Assembly (NCBI GenBank): GCA_910579755.1
Contig: CAJTVB010000030.1
Coordinates: forward strand, 1-19,495
Length of the DNA stretch: 19,495 bases
DNA from: an uncultured Acetatifactor sp.
Lineage (GTDB): Bacteria; Bacillota; Clostridia; Lachnospirales; Lachnospiraceae
Reading direction: 5' to 3'
The translations under genes and the position numbers were made by a program. Positions 1 through 6,811 of the stretch are shown piece after piece. The number at the start of each line of letters is the position of its first letter. Within the stretch, counting starts at the first letter, position 1. Under the pieces are notes generated by a model. It was not told the origin of the DNA. It searched no databases and saw nothing but the letters and a program-made list of their open reading frames with translations.

Positions 1-111
1 TGCGGAAGCAAGCTCGGACTGGAGCCGGACTCTTTCAGAAGAGTCGAAAGTAGTTTTCGCGTTGGTGAGAAAGCAGTGGTATTCCTGGTTAGTTTGCCAG
101 TGCTTGATCAT
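1..111 (-). CDS. N-terminus of unrecognised protein (cut by window edge)
   Basis: A leftward reading frame opens with ATG at 111-109 and runs without a stop to the window edge, giving 37 residues (MIKHWQTNQEYHCF...). A strong AAGGAGG site lies about 8 bases upstream on the same strand, which is the main support that this is a real gene. The visible part is polar, with no signal peptide and no membrane segment. I do not recognise the family. A perfect 18-bp inverted repeat lies 54 bases upstream of the start. The protein could belong to a mobile or phage-like element, but nothing visible proves this. Confidence 0.55.
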   Translation of the reverse strand, partial: MIKHWQTNQEYHCFLTNAKTTFDSSERVRLQSELASA

Positions 112-164
112 AGTGCGGTACCTCCTTGTAAGTAAGTTGTGTTGGAATACTTCTTAATTACAAG

Positions 165-202
165 GGCGCATTTGATGATTGCAAGCAATCATCAAATGCG
201 CC
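165..202. repeat. Perfect 18-bp inverted repeat (hairpin)
   Basis: Bases 165-182 (GGCGCATTTGATGATTGC) are exactly complementary to 185-202, with only AA between them. There is no T-run on either side, so it does not look like an intrinsic terminator. It lies in the upstream region of the leftward gene at 1-111, so it may be a leader hairpin, a regulator site or the end of a mobile element. Confidence 0.85.
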
Positions 203-493
203 GCACAATTCGAGGGAAATGTCAATAGCTTTTTGAAAAAATCTTAAATTTTTCACTCCCAATAGGGAGGATAAAAAAATAAAAGAAATGAAAAAAGAGC
301 GATAATTCGGGCTTTGTCGAGTTTCCGAGACTGCTCAAATAAAGGAAGGGAGGATGAGAGCAGAACAGTAACCTTCTATCCGATCCATGGCGGCAGGCAT
401 GGATTTTCCAGGAAACACGATAGAGCAGCGATACGGCATCTGCAGCCGTTTCTTACCTCGGCCAGATGAAATGGACTCCCGCCCGGAATGCTA
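203..493. other. Gene-free stretch before tetR
   Basis: No credible coding sequence is seen here. It holds an A-rich part (about 228-300), a short perfect inverted repeat ATCCATG (383-389) / CATGGAT (398-404), and a leftward TTGACA (225-220) without a matching -10 box. It separates the leftward gene at the window edge from the rightward tetR unit. Confidence 0.5.
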
Positions 494-522
494 TTGACAG
501 TCGGAAAGCTTCCTTGTATAAT
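494..522 (+). promoter_or_regulatory. Consensus sigma-A promoter of tetR-FMN unit
   Basis: TTGACA at 494-499 and TATAAT at 517-522 are both perfect consensus boxes with the ideal 17-base spacer. The -10 box sits inside the left arm of the operator palindrome (512-548), so a bound repressor would cover it. Confidence 0.85.
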
Positions 523-548
523 TAAACTGTAAGTTTAATTATACAAGG
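512..548. promoter_or_regulatory. Probable TetR operator, perfect 16-bp inverted repeat
   Basis: CCTTGTATAATTAAAC at 512-527 is repeated exactly inverted at 533-548, with a 5-base centre. The left arm contains the -10 box and the right arm ends in the ribosome site (AAGGAGG, 545-551) of the tetR gene that starts at 557. Autorepression by the encoded TetR protein is inferred from position; TetR-family regulators commonly bind such dyads in their own promoters. Confidence 0.8.
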
Positions 549-556
549 AGGAACAT

Positions 557-1249
557 ATGGGACGAAGAAAAAAAGAGCCTAGAGGCGTGCACCGGGAAAA
601 TATAGCGTCTGCGGCATCGGCATTGTTTATGGAAAAAGGAATTGCCGCAACATCTATGGACGATATAGCAAAAGCCGCGGGATACAGCAAGGCAACGCTA
701 TACGTGTATTTTGAAGACAAAGAAGAAATTGCAGGTATTTTAGTTCTGAAAAGTATGAAAAAGCTTTACAGCTACATATCAGACGCGCTTACACAGCAGG
801 AAGCCACAAAAGCAAGATATGATTTTATCTGCCGCGGCCTGGTGCAGTATCAGGAAGAATTTCCTTTTTATTTCAGTCTGGTGTTGGATAAAATCAACAT
901 TGATTTTGAGAGCCATGACTATCTGCCGGAAGAAAAGGAAACCTATCAAGTGGGGGAGGAAATAAATAAAAAGCTAAAGCATTTCTTGATATCCGGCATG
1001 GAAAAAGGAGATTTGCGAGGCGATTTAGAAGTGATGCCTGCCATATTTGCCTTTTGGGGTATGCTTTCCGGAATCATTCAGCTTGCCGCAAACAAAGAAG
1101 AATACATTAAAGATGCAATGGGATTATCTAAGGATATGTTTTTGGAATACGGATTTTCAATTATTTATAATTCGATTGCAGACAAGGATTGCCGCCCCTC
1201 TTGCACGCAAAATAATCATACTGAAGAGATTGAGAGGTGTCCGAAATGA
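557..1249 (+). CDS. TetR/AcrR-family transcriptional regulator
   Basis: Encodes 230 residues. The N-terminal DNA-binding domain spans roughly residues 12-58, with the typical TetR pattern of an alpha helix ending in LFMEKGIAATSMDDIA followed by the recognition helix and the hallmark YVYFEDKEEI. The C-terminal two thirds are helical and probably form the ligand-binding and dimer domain; no ligand can be read from the sequence. The start has AAGGAGG at 545-551, six bases or so away. It is first in a rightward unit and its stop overlaps the start of the FMN-binding gene as ATGA. The perfect dyad over its promoter suggests it represses itself and probably the redox/ABC genes downstream. Confidence 0.92.
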   Translation: MGRRKKEPRGVHRENIASAASALFMEKGIAATSMDDIAKAAGYSKATLYVYFEDKEEIAGILVLKSMKKLYSYISDALTQQEATKARYDFICRGLVQYQEEFPFYFSLVLDKINIDFESHDYLPEEKETYQVGEEINKKLKHFLISGMEKGDLRGDLEVMPAIFAFWGMLSGIIQLAANKEEYIKDAMGLSKDMFLEYGFSIIYNSIADKDCRPSCTQNNHTEEIERCPK

Positions 1250-1653
1250 AATTATCCCGAAAAAGAATCTTTTTGTCTACGGCAGCAGTCCTTTTCTTTG
1301 CGGGCTTGATTTTTGCGGCAGTTTACCTGAAAAGTGTGGCAGATTATAAAAGGGCGGTAAAAGAAACCGCTTTTAGCGGCATAGATATTTCCAATATTCC
1401 CGACGGAATTTATGTGGGTGAATATGACGTGAATTTTATATATGCCAAGGTGGAAGTGACGGTTCGGAATGGAGTAATTACAAGCATTGATATTTTGGAG
1501 CACAAAAACCAACGCGGAAAACCCGCAGAGGTTGTCACTGACAGAATTATAGAGGAGCAGAAAATAGATGTTGACGCAATATCAGGCGCAACAAATTCAA
1601 GCACCGTCATAAAGAAAGCTGTTGAAAATGCCATCAATGGGATATCCTATTGA
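1246..1653 (+). CDS. Membrane-anchored FMN-binding domain protein
   Basis: Encodes 135 residues from ATG 1246. A GTG at 1237 is possible, but GAGAGG (1232-1237) is well placed only for 1246. Residues 1-7 are basic, 8-28 form a signal anchor, and about 50-133 match the FMN_bind fold (IPDGIYVGEYD..., VRNGVITSIDIL). The motif DAISGAT (110-116) is the type in which a threonine is covalently flavinylated by ApbE in NqrC/RnfG-like proteins, so Thr116 is the candidate. The protein is therefore likely an extracytoplasmic single-flavin electron carrier. It overlaps tetR by ATGA, which suggests translational coupling. No apbE or partner oxidoreductase is in the window. Its role with the following ABC genes is inferred from position only. 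Confidence 0.85.
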   Translation: MKLSRKRIFLSTAAVLFFAGLIFAAVYLKSVADYKRAVKETAFSGIDISNIPDGIYVGEYDVNFIYAKVEVTVRNGVITSIDILEHKNQRGKPAEVVTDRIIEEQKIDVDAISGATNSSTVIKKAVENAINGISY

Positions 1654-1679
1654 CAAATGCAAAGCGGATGAGGTATACT
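1650..1679 (+). promoter_or_regulatory. Promoter for ABC-ybaN genes, overlapping FMN gene stop
   Basis: TTGACA at 1650-1655 and TATACT at 1674-1679 with an 18-base spacer. The TGA stop of the FMN-binding gene (1651-1653) is part of the -35 box. The transcript would begin near 1686, just before a GC-rich hairpin. Confidence 0.7.
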
Positions 1680-1691
1680 TGAAAACGAGTT

Positions 1692-1720
1692 AGCGGCCAC
1701 TAACACAAGGGGCCGCTTTT
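1692..1720 (+). terminator. Weak terminator or attenuator in ABC leader
   Basis: AGCGGCC (1692-1698) pairs with GGCCGCT (1711-1717) across a 12-base loop, followed by a short T-run ending at 1720. It lies downstream of the promoter at 1650-1679, so it would form within the first bases of that transcript as well as end the tetR-FMN transcript. GAGTTAGC (1687-1694) can instead pair with GCTAACTC (1744-1751), which would break the first stem. Confidence 0.55.
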
Positions 1721-1792
1721 GTCAGGGTCAATGATTAGCCTTTGCTAACTCATATGGCGCTGCCGGAAAATATGAAAGTGGGGAAAAGCATA

Positions 1793-3640
1793 ATGATGAT
1801 CAATAAAAGGTTGATCGGGACTGTCAGTGAAAGTAAAAAATACATAGCGGGAAATGTGGCAGTGCAGTGGTGCTCTCTTGTCGCAAACATTGTCATGATG
1901 ACGGCAGTGACGAGTCTGCTTGCATCCCTTTTCACAAAAACAGCAGATAAAAACAGTGTGTTCATAACTGCGGCTGTGGCGGTTATAGCTGTCTTAATCC
2001 GTTTCAGCTGTACGATTCTCTCAAGCCGTATGGGGTATCTCTCATCCAAAATGGTGAAAAGACTTCTGCGTGAAAGGATATATACAAAGTTACTGGAGCT
2101 GGGCGCTTCTTATAAGGAGCAGGTGAAGACCTCTGAGGTGGTCCAGGTGGCAGTGGAGGGCGTGGAGCAGCTGGAGACCTATTTCGGCGCATATCTTCCG
2201 CAGTTCTTTTACGCTATGCTGGCACCCCTTACCCTGTTTGTGTATCTGTGCTTTGTAAATGTGCTGTCCGCTATTGTTCTGCTCGTCTGTGTGCCTCTGA
2301 TCCCCATTGCAATAGCCGCGGTGCAGACATGGGCGAAAAAGCTGTTGTCAAGGTATTGGGGACAGTATACGGCGCTGGGAGATACCTTTCTGGAAAACCT
2401 GCAGGGACTTACCACGCTCAAAATCTATCAGGCCGATGATTTCAAGAATGAGGAAATGAATTGTGAAGCGGAAAAGTTCCGGAAGATCACTATGAAAGTT
2501 CTGACCATGCAGCTGAATTCCATTACCATTATGGATTTGGTTGCTTACGGCGGTGCGGCATTGGGAGTAATTATGGCGGCGACGCAGTTTCAGGCAGGAA
2601 AGGTTTCTCTTTCGGGATGTCTTTTGATTATCCTGCTATCATCGGATTTCTTTATCCCCATGCGCCAGTTGGGAAGCTTTTTCCATGTTGCCATGAACGG
2701 AATGGCGGCCAGCGATAAGATTTTCCGGCTGCTTGATTTGTCGGAAGGAGCAGAAAAAACAGAAAGCTTTCCCGGAAACGGCACCGTTTCATGTTCTGAT
2801 TTGCATTTTTCCTATGGCGGGGAGGATATAACGGATTCGAGCGGGAGAGAAATTCTGCATGGAATCCATATGAAAATTCCAAAAGGCGGATTTGTTTCCA
2901 TTGTGGGGGAGAGCGGTTGCGGGAAATCCACCATGGCGTCGATATTCATGGGAAGAAATCAGGGATATTCCGGTTCGGTGAAGCTTGGCGGCAAAGAACT
3001 GAGGGATATAAAAGAAGAGGAGCTGATGAAAAATATTACATATATCAGCCATCAGAGCTATCTTTTCAAGGGGACGGTAAGGGACAATCTCCGAATGGGA
3101 AAACCCGACGCCTCCGACGCGCAGCTGTGGGAGGTTCTGGAACAGGTGAAGCTGTCGGGCTTTTTGAGAGCGGAAATGGGGCTTGACACGCTTCTTACGG
3201 AAAAAGCTTCTAACCTTTCAGGCGGCCAATGCCAGAGACTGGCACTGGCAAGGGCGCTGCTTCATGATAGTCCCGTATATATTTTCGATGAAGCCACTTC
3301 CAATATTGACGTGGAGAGTGAAAACGATATTATGAGAGAAATTCACGGGCTTGCCGGACATAAAACGGTTATTCTGATTTCACACCGCCTTGCCAATGTG
3401 GCGGCCTCGGATAAGATTTATGTGATGGACAACGGAAACATTGCGGAGAGCGGAAGCCACGAAGAGCTGCTGGAAAAGGGTGGGATTTATGCGGAAATGT
3501 GGAATACACAGCAAAAACTTGAAAATTACGCAGACACCGTAAAGGGATATTCAAATGGTCATTTTTTGGACAAGAAAGGACCGAACAGAGAGAAGGAACT
3601 GAAGAGAGAGAAGGACCAAACAGAGGAAAGGACGGTGTAA
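1793..3640 (+). CDS. ABC exporter half-transporter (permease + ATPase), first of pair
   Basis: Encodes about 615 residues from ATG 1793, chosen because AGTGGGG (1778-1784) precedes it; the frame stays open upstream to 1742 but ATG 1754 has no ribosome site. The N-terminal part (to about 320) is a six-helix exporter membrane domain. The ATPase has Walker A GESGCGKST (about residue 371), Q-loop ISHQSYLF, signature LSGGQ (about 475), Walker B YIFDEATSN with the catalytic Glu, and H-loop ISHRL (about 530). The layout resembles CydC/CydD-type exporters. The last 25 residues are a highly charged Lys/Glu/Arg tail. The next gene, another half-transporter, starts 4 bases after its stop, so the two probably form a heterodimer. 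The substrate cannot be deduced. Confidence 0.9.
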   Translation: MMINKRLIGTVSESKKYIAGNVAVQWCSLVANIVMMTAVTSLLASLFTKTADKNSVFITAAVAVIAVLIRFSCTILSSRMGYLSSKMVKRLLRERIYTKLLELGASYKEQVKTSEVVQVAVEGVEQLETYFGAYLPQFFYAMLAPLTLFVYLCFVNVLSAIVLLVCVPLIPIAIAAVQTWAKKLLSRYWGQYTALGDTFLENLQGLTTLKIYQADDFKNEEMNCEAEKFRKITMKVLTMQLNSITIMDLVAYGGAALGVIMAATQFQAGKVSLSGCLLIILLSSDFFIPMRQLGSFFHVAMNGMAASDKIFRLLDLSEGAEKTESFPGNGTVSCSDLHFSYGGEDITDSSGREILHGIHMKIPKGGFVSIVGESGCGKSTMASIFMGRNQGYSGSVKLGGKELRDIKEEELMKNITYISHQSYLFKGTVRDNLRMGKPDASDAQLWEVLEQVKLSGFLRAEMGLDTLLTEKASNLSGGQCQRLALARALLHDSPVYIFDEATSNIDVESENDIMREIHGLAGHKTVILISHRLANVAASDKIYVMDNGNIAESGSHEELLEKGGIYAEMWNTQQKLENYADTVKGYSNGHFLDKKGPNREKELKREKDQTEERTV

Positions 3641-3644
3641 GGGG

Positions 3645-5342
3645 ATGAAAAGAAGGAGCGGGTTTGCGGTTATGGCAAGGCTTATCGGCCTGGTGAAGCC
3701 TCTTACGGGATTTATGATTCTGGCGGTCATAATGGGTTTGGCCGGACATCTATGCGCCTCCTTTATCACAATTCTGGGCGGAAATGCAGTGCTGGGTCTG
3801 CTTGGTTTCGATATGGCTTTAAGCTTGAAGACCATATCTGCCTGTGTGCTTGTGTTTGCCGTAATGCGGGCAGTGCTGCGGTATGGAGAGCAGTCCTGCA
3901 ATCATTTTATTGCATTTAAGCTGCTTGCTTTGATTCGGGATAAGGTATTTCGTGCGCTGCGCAGGCTTGCTCCTGCGAAGCTGGAGGGCAGAGACAAGGG
4001 GGATTTGATTTCGGTTATTACTTCGGATATCGAGCTGCTGGAAGTATTTTACGCACACACGATCTCGCCTATAGCGATTGCTTTTCTGTATACAGTCATT
4101 ATGTGCCTGTTCATCGGCTCCTTTCATCCTGTGCTGGGGCTTCTGGCTCTTCTTGCATACCTGACGGTTGGAGCCGCGATACCGCTTATCACCTCAAAAT
4201 TAAGCGGCAGGGGCGAATCAGCAGCAGGGGCGGAATTTCGTGCCGAATCGGGAGAATTAAGCGGATTTGTCCTTGACAGCCTGCGTGGGCTTTCCGAAAC
4301 GATACAGTATGGCCGGGGTGAGGAACGTCTTGCACAGATGAATAAGAGGACGGATGCCCTTTCGGTAATTGAAATGCGTTTGAAGCGTACTGCCGGAAGA
4401 AATATGGCGGTTACGAATACTGTGATTCTCATTTTTGACTTGGGAATGCTGCTTTTATCCGCAATGCTGTATCAAGAGGGCATTGTAGATTATACGGGAG
4501 TACTGGTTCCCACCATCGCACTGTTTTCTTCCTTCGGGCCTGCCGTGGCACTGGCGAACCTGGGAAGCACGTTACAAAATACCTTTGCGGCGGGAAATCG
4601 TGTGCTGGATATTCTGGACGAAATGCCTGCCGTGGAGGAAGAGGCGGGGAAAAAGGAGACTGTCTTTGACGGCGCCTGCGCGGAGAATGTCAGTTTTTCT
4701 TACGGAAGGCCTTCTGACGGAGCGGAGGTGATTCTGGATCGTGTGTCCCTGCGGATTCCAAAAGGTCAGATTATCGGGCTCGTGGGGAAAAGCGGCAGCG
4801 GAAAATCCACGTTGTTAAAGCTGTTTATGCGCTTCTGGGATGTGAGAAGCGGAAAGGTGGAGATTTCGGACAGAAATATTAAAGAAATCAATACGGCTGA
4901 TCTGAGGAATATGGAAAGCTTTATGACACAGGAGACATATCTGTTTCATGACAGTATAAGGAATAATCTGCGGATTGCGAAGCTGGACGCGTCGGATGGG
5001 GAAATTGAGGCAGCCTGCCGCAAGGCCTCCGTCCATGATTTTATTATGAGCCTTCCCGAGGGATACGATACACCTGTGGGTGAGCTTGGGGATACGCTTT
5101 CGGGAGGAGAGCGGCAGCGGCTTGGACTTGCCAGGGCATTTTTGCATGATGCGCCTCTTCTGCTGCTTGACGAGCCCACCAGTAATCTTGACAGCTTAAA
5201 TGAGGCGGTTATACTGAAATCTCTGCGGGAGGAGCGGGACGGAAAAACGGTGGTGCTGGTGTCCCACAGACAGTCCACCATAAGGATTGCAGATAATACA
5301 TACAAAGTGGAAAGTCTGTCGCAGACAGGGCGTCTTTCATAA
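3645..5342 (+). CDS. ABC exporter half-transporter, second of pair
   Basis: Encodes 565 residues from ATG 3645; ATG 3672 is an alternative because the ribosome site is not ideal. The membrane domain covers about residues 1-300, including ILGGNAVLGLLG near the start and several hydrophobic helices. The ATPase has Walker A GKSGSGKST (about 380), Q-loop MTQETYLF, signature LSGGE (485-489), Walker B LLLLDEPTSNLD (Asp509, Glu510) and H-loop VSHRQ (His541). Both subunits keep catalytic glutamates, so neither ATP site is visibly degenerate. The arrangement suggests a CydCD-like heterodimer. CydCD exporters act in thiol/haem and cytochrome maturation, but a drug or peptide exporter would look the same at this level. 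Its TAA stop is part of the ribosome site of the next gene. Confidence 0.9.
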   Translation: MKRRSGFAVMARLIGLVKPLTGFMILAVIMGLAGHLCASFITILGGNAVLGLLGFDMALSLKTISACVLVFAVMRAVLRYGEQSCNHFIAFKLLALIRDKVFRALRRLAPAKLEGRDKGDLISVITSDIELLEVFYAHTISPIAIAFLYTVIMCLFIGSFHPVLGLLALLAYLTVGAAIPLITSKLSGRGESAAGAEFRAESGELSGFVLDSLRGLSETIQYGRGEERLAQMNKRTDALSVIEMRLKRTAGRNMAVTNTVILIFDLGMLLLSAMLYQEGIVDYTGVLVPTIALFSSFGPAVALANLGSTLQNTFAAGNRVLDILDEMPAVEEEAGKKETVFDGACAENVSFSYGRPSDGAEVILDRVSLRIPKGQIIGLVGKSGSGKSTLLKLFMRFWDVRSGKVEISDRNIKEINTADLRNMESFMTQETYLFHDSIRNNLRIAKLDASDGEIEAACRKASVHDFIMSLPEGYDTPVGELGDTLSGGERQRLGLARAFLHDAPLLLLDEPTSNLDSLNEAVILKSLREERDGKTVVLVSHRQSTIRIADNTYKVESLSQTGRLS

Positions 5343-5357
5343 GGAGGGAGGATGAGA

Positions 5358-5738
5358 ATGAAACTTAAAAAAATATTATATGTCATTTTAGGATGTATCG
5401 GTGTTGCGCTGGGAGCTTTAGGAGCGGTGCTTCCGCTTCTGCCTTCTTTCCCGTTCCTTCTGCTTGCGGCATTCTGCTTTGCCAGAAGCTCGGAAAAGCT
5501 GCATAAATGGTTTACGGGAACCAAGCTGTATAAAAACAATCTGGAAAGCTATGTAAAGGGCAAGGGCATGACCAGAAAAACCAAGATTAAGATTATGGTC
5601 ACGGTGACGCTTTTGATGTCGGTGGGATTCGTCATGATGGACCAGGTTCCTGTGGGAAGGGTGGTCCTTGCATGTGTCTGGGTGTTCCATATTTTCTATT
5701 TTCTGCTCGGCGTCAAAACGATCCGGGCAGGGGAATAA
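5358..5738 (+). CDS. YbaN/DUF454 family inner membrane protein
   Basis: Encodes 126 residues from ATG 5358, preferred over ATG 5352 because GGAGG (5347-5351) is then 6 bases away. The family hallmark is seen: a first membrane hairpin with GALGAVLPLLPSFPFLLLAAFCFARSS, then a charged segment including KLHKWF and TKLYKNN, then two C-terminal membrane helices. The family is of unknown function and is often near respiratory or haem-related genes. It follows the second ABC gene with the stop inside its ribosome site, so it belongs to that operon and may assist the transporter in the membrane. Confidence 0.88.
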   Translation: MKLKKILYVILGCIGVALGALGAVLPLLPSFPFLLLAAFCFARSSEKLHKWFTGTKLYKNNLESYVKGKGMTRKTKIKIMVTVTLLMSVGFVMMDQVPVGRVVLACVWVFHIFYFLLGVKTIRAGE

Positions 5739-5751
5739 AGCCGCTGCCGGC

Positions 5752-5780
5752 TTGCGCTCCTGCCGGTTGTATATTATAAT
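5752..5780 (+). promoter_or_regulatory. Candidate promoter of grpB-pyrophosphatase gene
   Basis: TTGCGC at 5752-5757 and TATAAT at 5775-5780 with a 17-base spacer. A short stem CCGGC (5747-5751) / GCCGG (5762-5766) overlaps it and may serve as a weak terminator for the ABC operon. Confidence 0.5.
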
Positions 5781-5847
5781 TATGTGGAAGTGTTCAGCAA
5801 TTATCTGCAGGGGAAGGCAGTGTTTTCCGGAGGGGTAGGGCTATGAA

Positions 5848-6750
5848 ATGATCGGATTAAAACGAGGATGCGTAAAGCTTTATGAGCATGAGACAGAGTG
5901 GGAGATTGAAGCCCAAAATACCATTTCCCGGCTGAAAGAAATATTAGGCGGTGTGATTAAGGATATTCAGCATGTGGGCAGCACCGCAGTATTTTCCATA
6001 AAGGCAAAGCCCATCATCGATATTGCCCTTGCGGTAGACAGCTTTGATGAAATTCTCGCCCATGAAGGTGCACTTAAGGCGGAAGGGTTCTATTATCGCC
6101 CCAATGTACAGTCGTCGCTGGGCAGTCAATTGCTGTTTGCCTGCGGGAACTTTTATCAGGGAACGGGAGACCTGCAGACACACTTTATCCATGTGGTTCT
6201 GACTGACAGTATGGAGTGGATCAATTATATAAACTTCAGAGATTATCTTAACAACATGCCGTCTGTTGCGAAAGCCTATGAGGACTTGAAGCTGTCTCTT
6301 GCCATGCAGGCCCCCGTTGACGGCGGAAGAGAGAAATACTGCAGCGGTAAGCATGACTTTATCGTTTATACTTTAAGGAAAGCGCTGGTTAATTCGTATC
6401 TGGGAAAAGTGGCTGACATTTCCATTGACCGGCCAATGGGCAGTGTGCACCCTGAACATAAGGATATCATTTATCCTGTGAACTATGGATTTATTCCCAA
6501 TATTTTAGGCGGTGACGGTGAGGAGATGGACGTTTATCTGCTTGGAGTAGACCACCCGGCGAAGGAATATAGAGCCCGTGTGATCGGAATTGTACACCGG
6601 CACAATGATGTGGAAGACAAGCTTGTTGCCGCGCCCGACGGAATGCATTATACAAAAGAAGAGATTGCAGAGGCAGTACACTTTCAGGAACAATATTTCG
6701 ATAGCGAAATTGAGGTGCGGTGTGATGCCGGAGATAAAACGAGTACATGA
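5848..6750 (+). CDS. GrpB-like nucleotidyltransferase fused to pyrophosphatase-like domain
   Basis: Encodes 300 residues. Residues 1-180 match the GrpB/UPF0157 family, a nucleotidyltransferase-like fold, with HVGSTAV (42-48) and KPIIDIALAVD (54-64) carrying the usual GS and Asp positions. Residues about 183-295 match the short inorganic-pyrophosphatase-like family: DRPMGSVHP (194-202), YPVNYGFIP (209-217), GDGEEMDVYLLG (222-233) and EDKLVAAP (256-263). Compared with classical family I enzymes, the Lys/Glu/Arg segment before YPVNYGF is missing and the second acidic residue of the metal loop is Glu rather than Asp, so activity is not certain. There is no stop or frameshift at the junction. The fusion suggests that a nucleotidyl-transfer step is coupled to removal of pyrophosphate or a related phosphate product. 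GGAGGGG lies at 5829-5835. Confidence 0.82.
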   Translation: MIGLKRGCVKLYEHETEWEIEAQNTISRLKEILGGVIKDIQHVGSTAVFSIKAKPIIDIALAVDSFDEILAHEGALKAEGFYYRPNVQSSLGSQLLFACGNFYQGTGDLQTHFIHVVLTDSMEWINYINFRDYLNNMPSVAKAYEDLKLSLAMQAPVDGGREKYCSGKHDFIVYTLRKALVNSYLGKVADISIDRPMGSVHPEHKDIIYPVNYGFIPNILGGDGEEMDVYLLGVDHPAKEYRARVIGIVHRHNDVEDKLVAAPDGMHYTKEEIAEAVHFQEQYFDSEIEVRCDAGDKTST

Positions 6751-6802
6751 CAAAAAATGATACAGGAGGGGAATAATCGTCCGGCGATTGTCCCCTCCTG
6801 TA
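6751..6802 (-). terminator. Terminator between convergent grpB fusion and typA
   Basis: TACAGGAGGGGA (6761-6772) is exactly complementary to 6791-6802, and the stem can extend inward (AATCG/CGATT). On the minus strand it is followed by a T-run (complement of 6752-6757), so it fits an intrinsic terminator for typA. It may also stop rightward transcripts, with a poorer T-tract. Confidence 0.85.
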
Positions 6803-6811
6803 CTATTTCCA

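Noticed and set aside
1731..1748. Five-codon leader peptide MISLC
   Set aside because: No good ribosome site, and it comes after the hairpin it would need to control; mentioned only within the leader finding.
3369..3749. Leftward 126-residue frame over the end of the first ABC gene
   Set aside because: It is antisense to the ATPase C-terminus and the charged tail; composition is biased by that tail.
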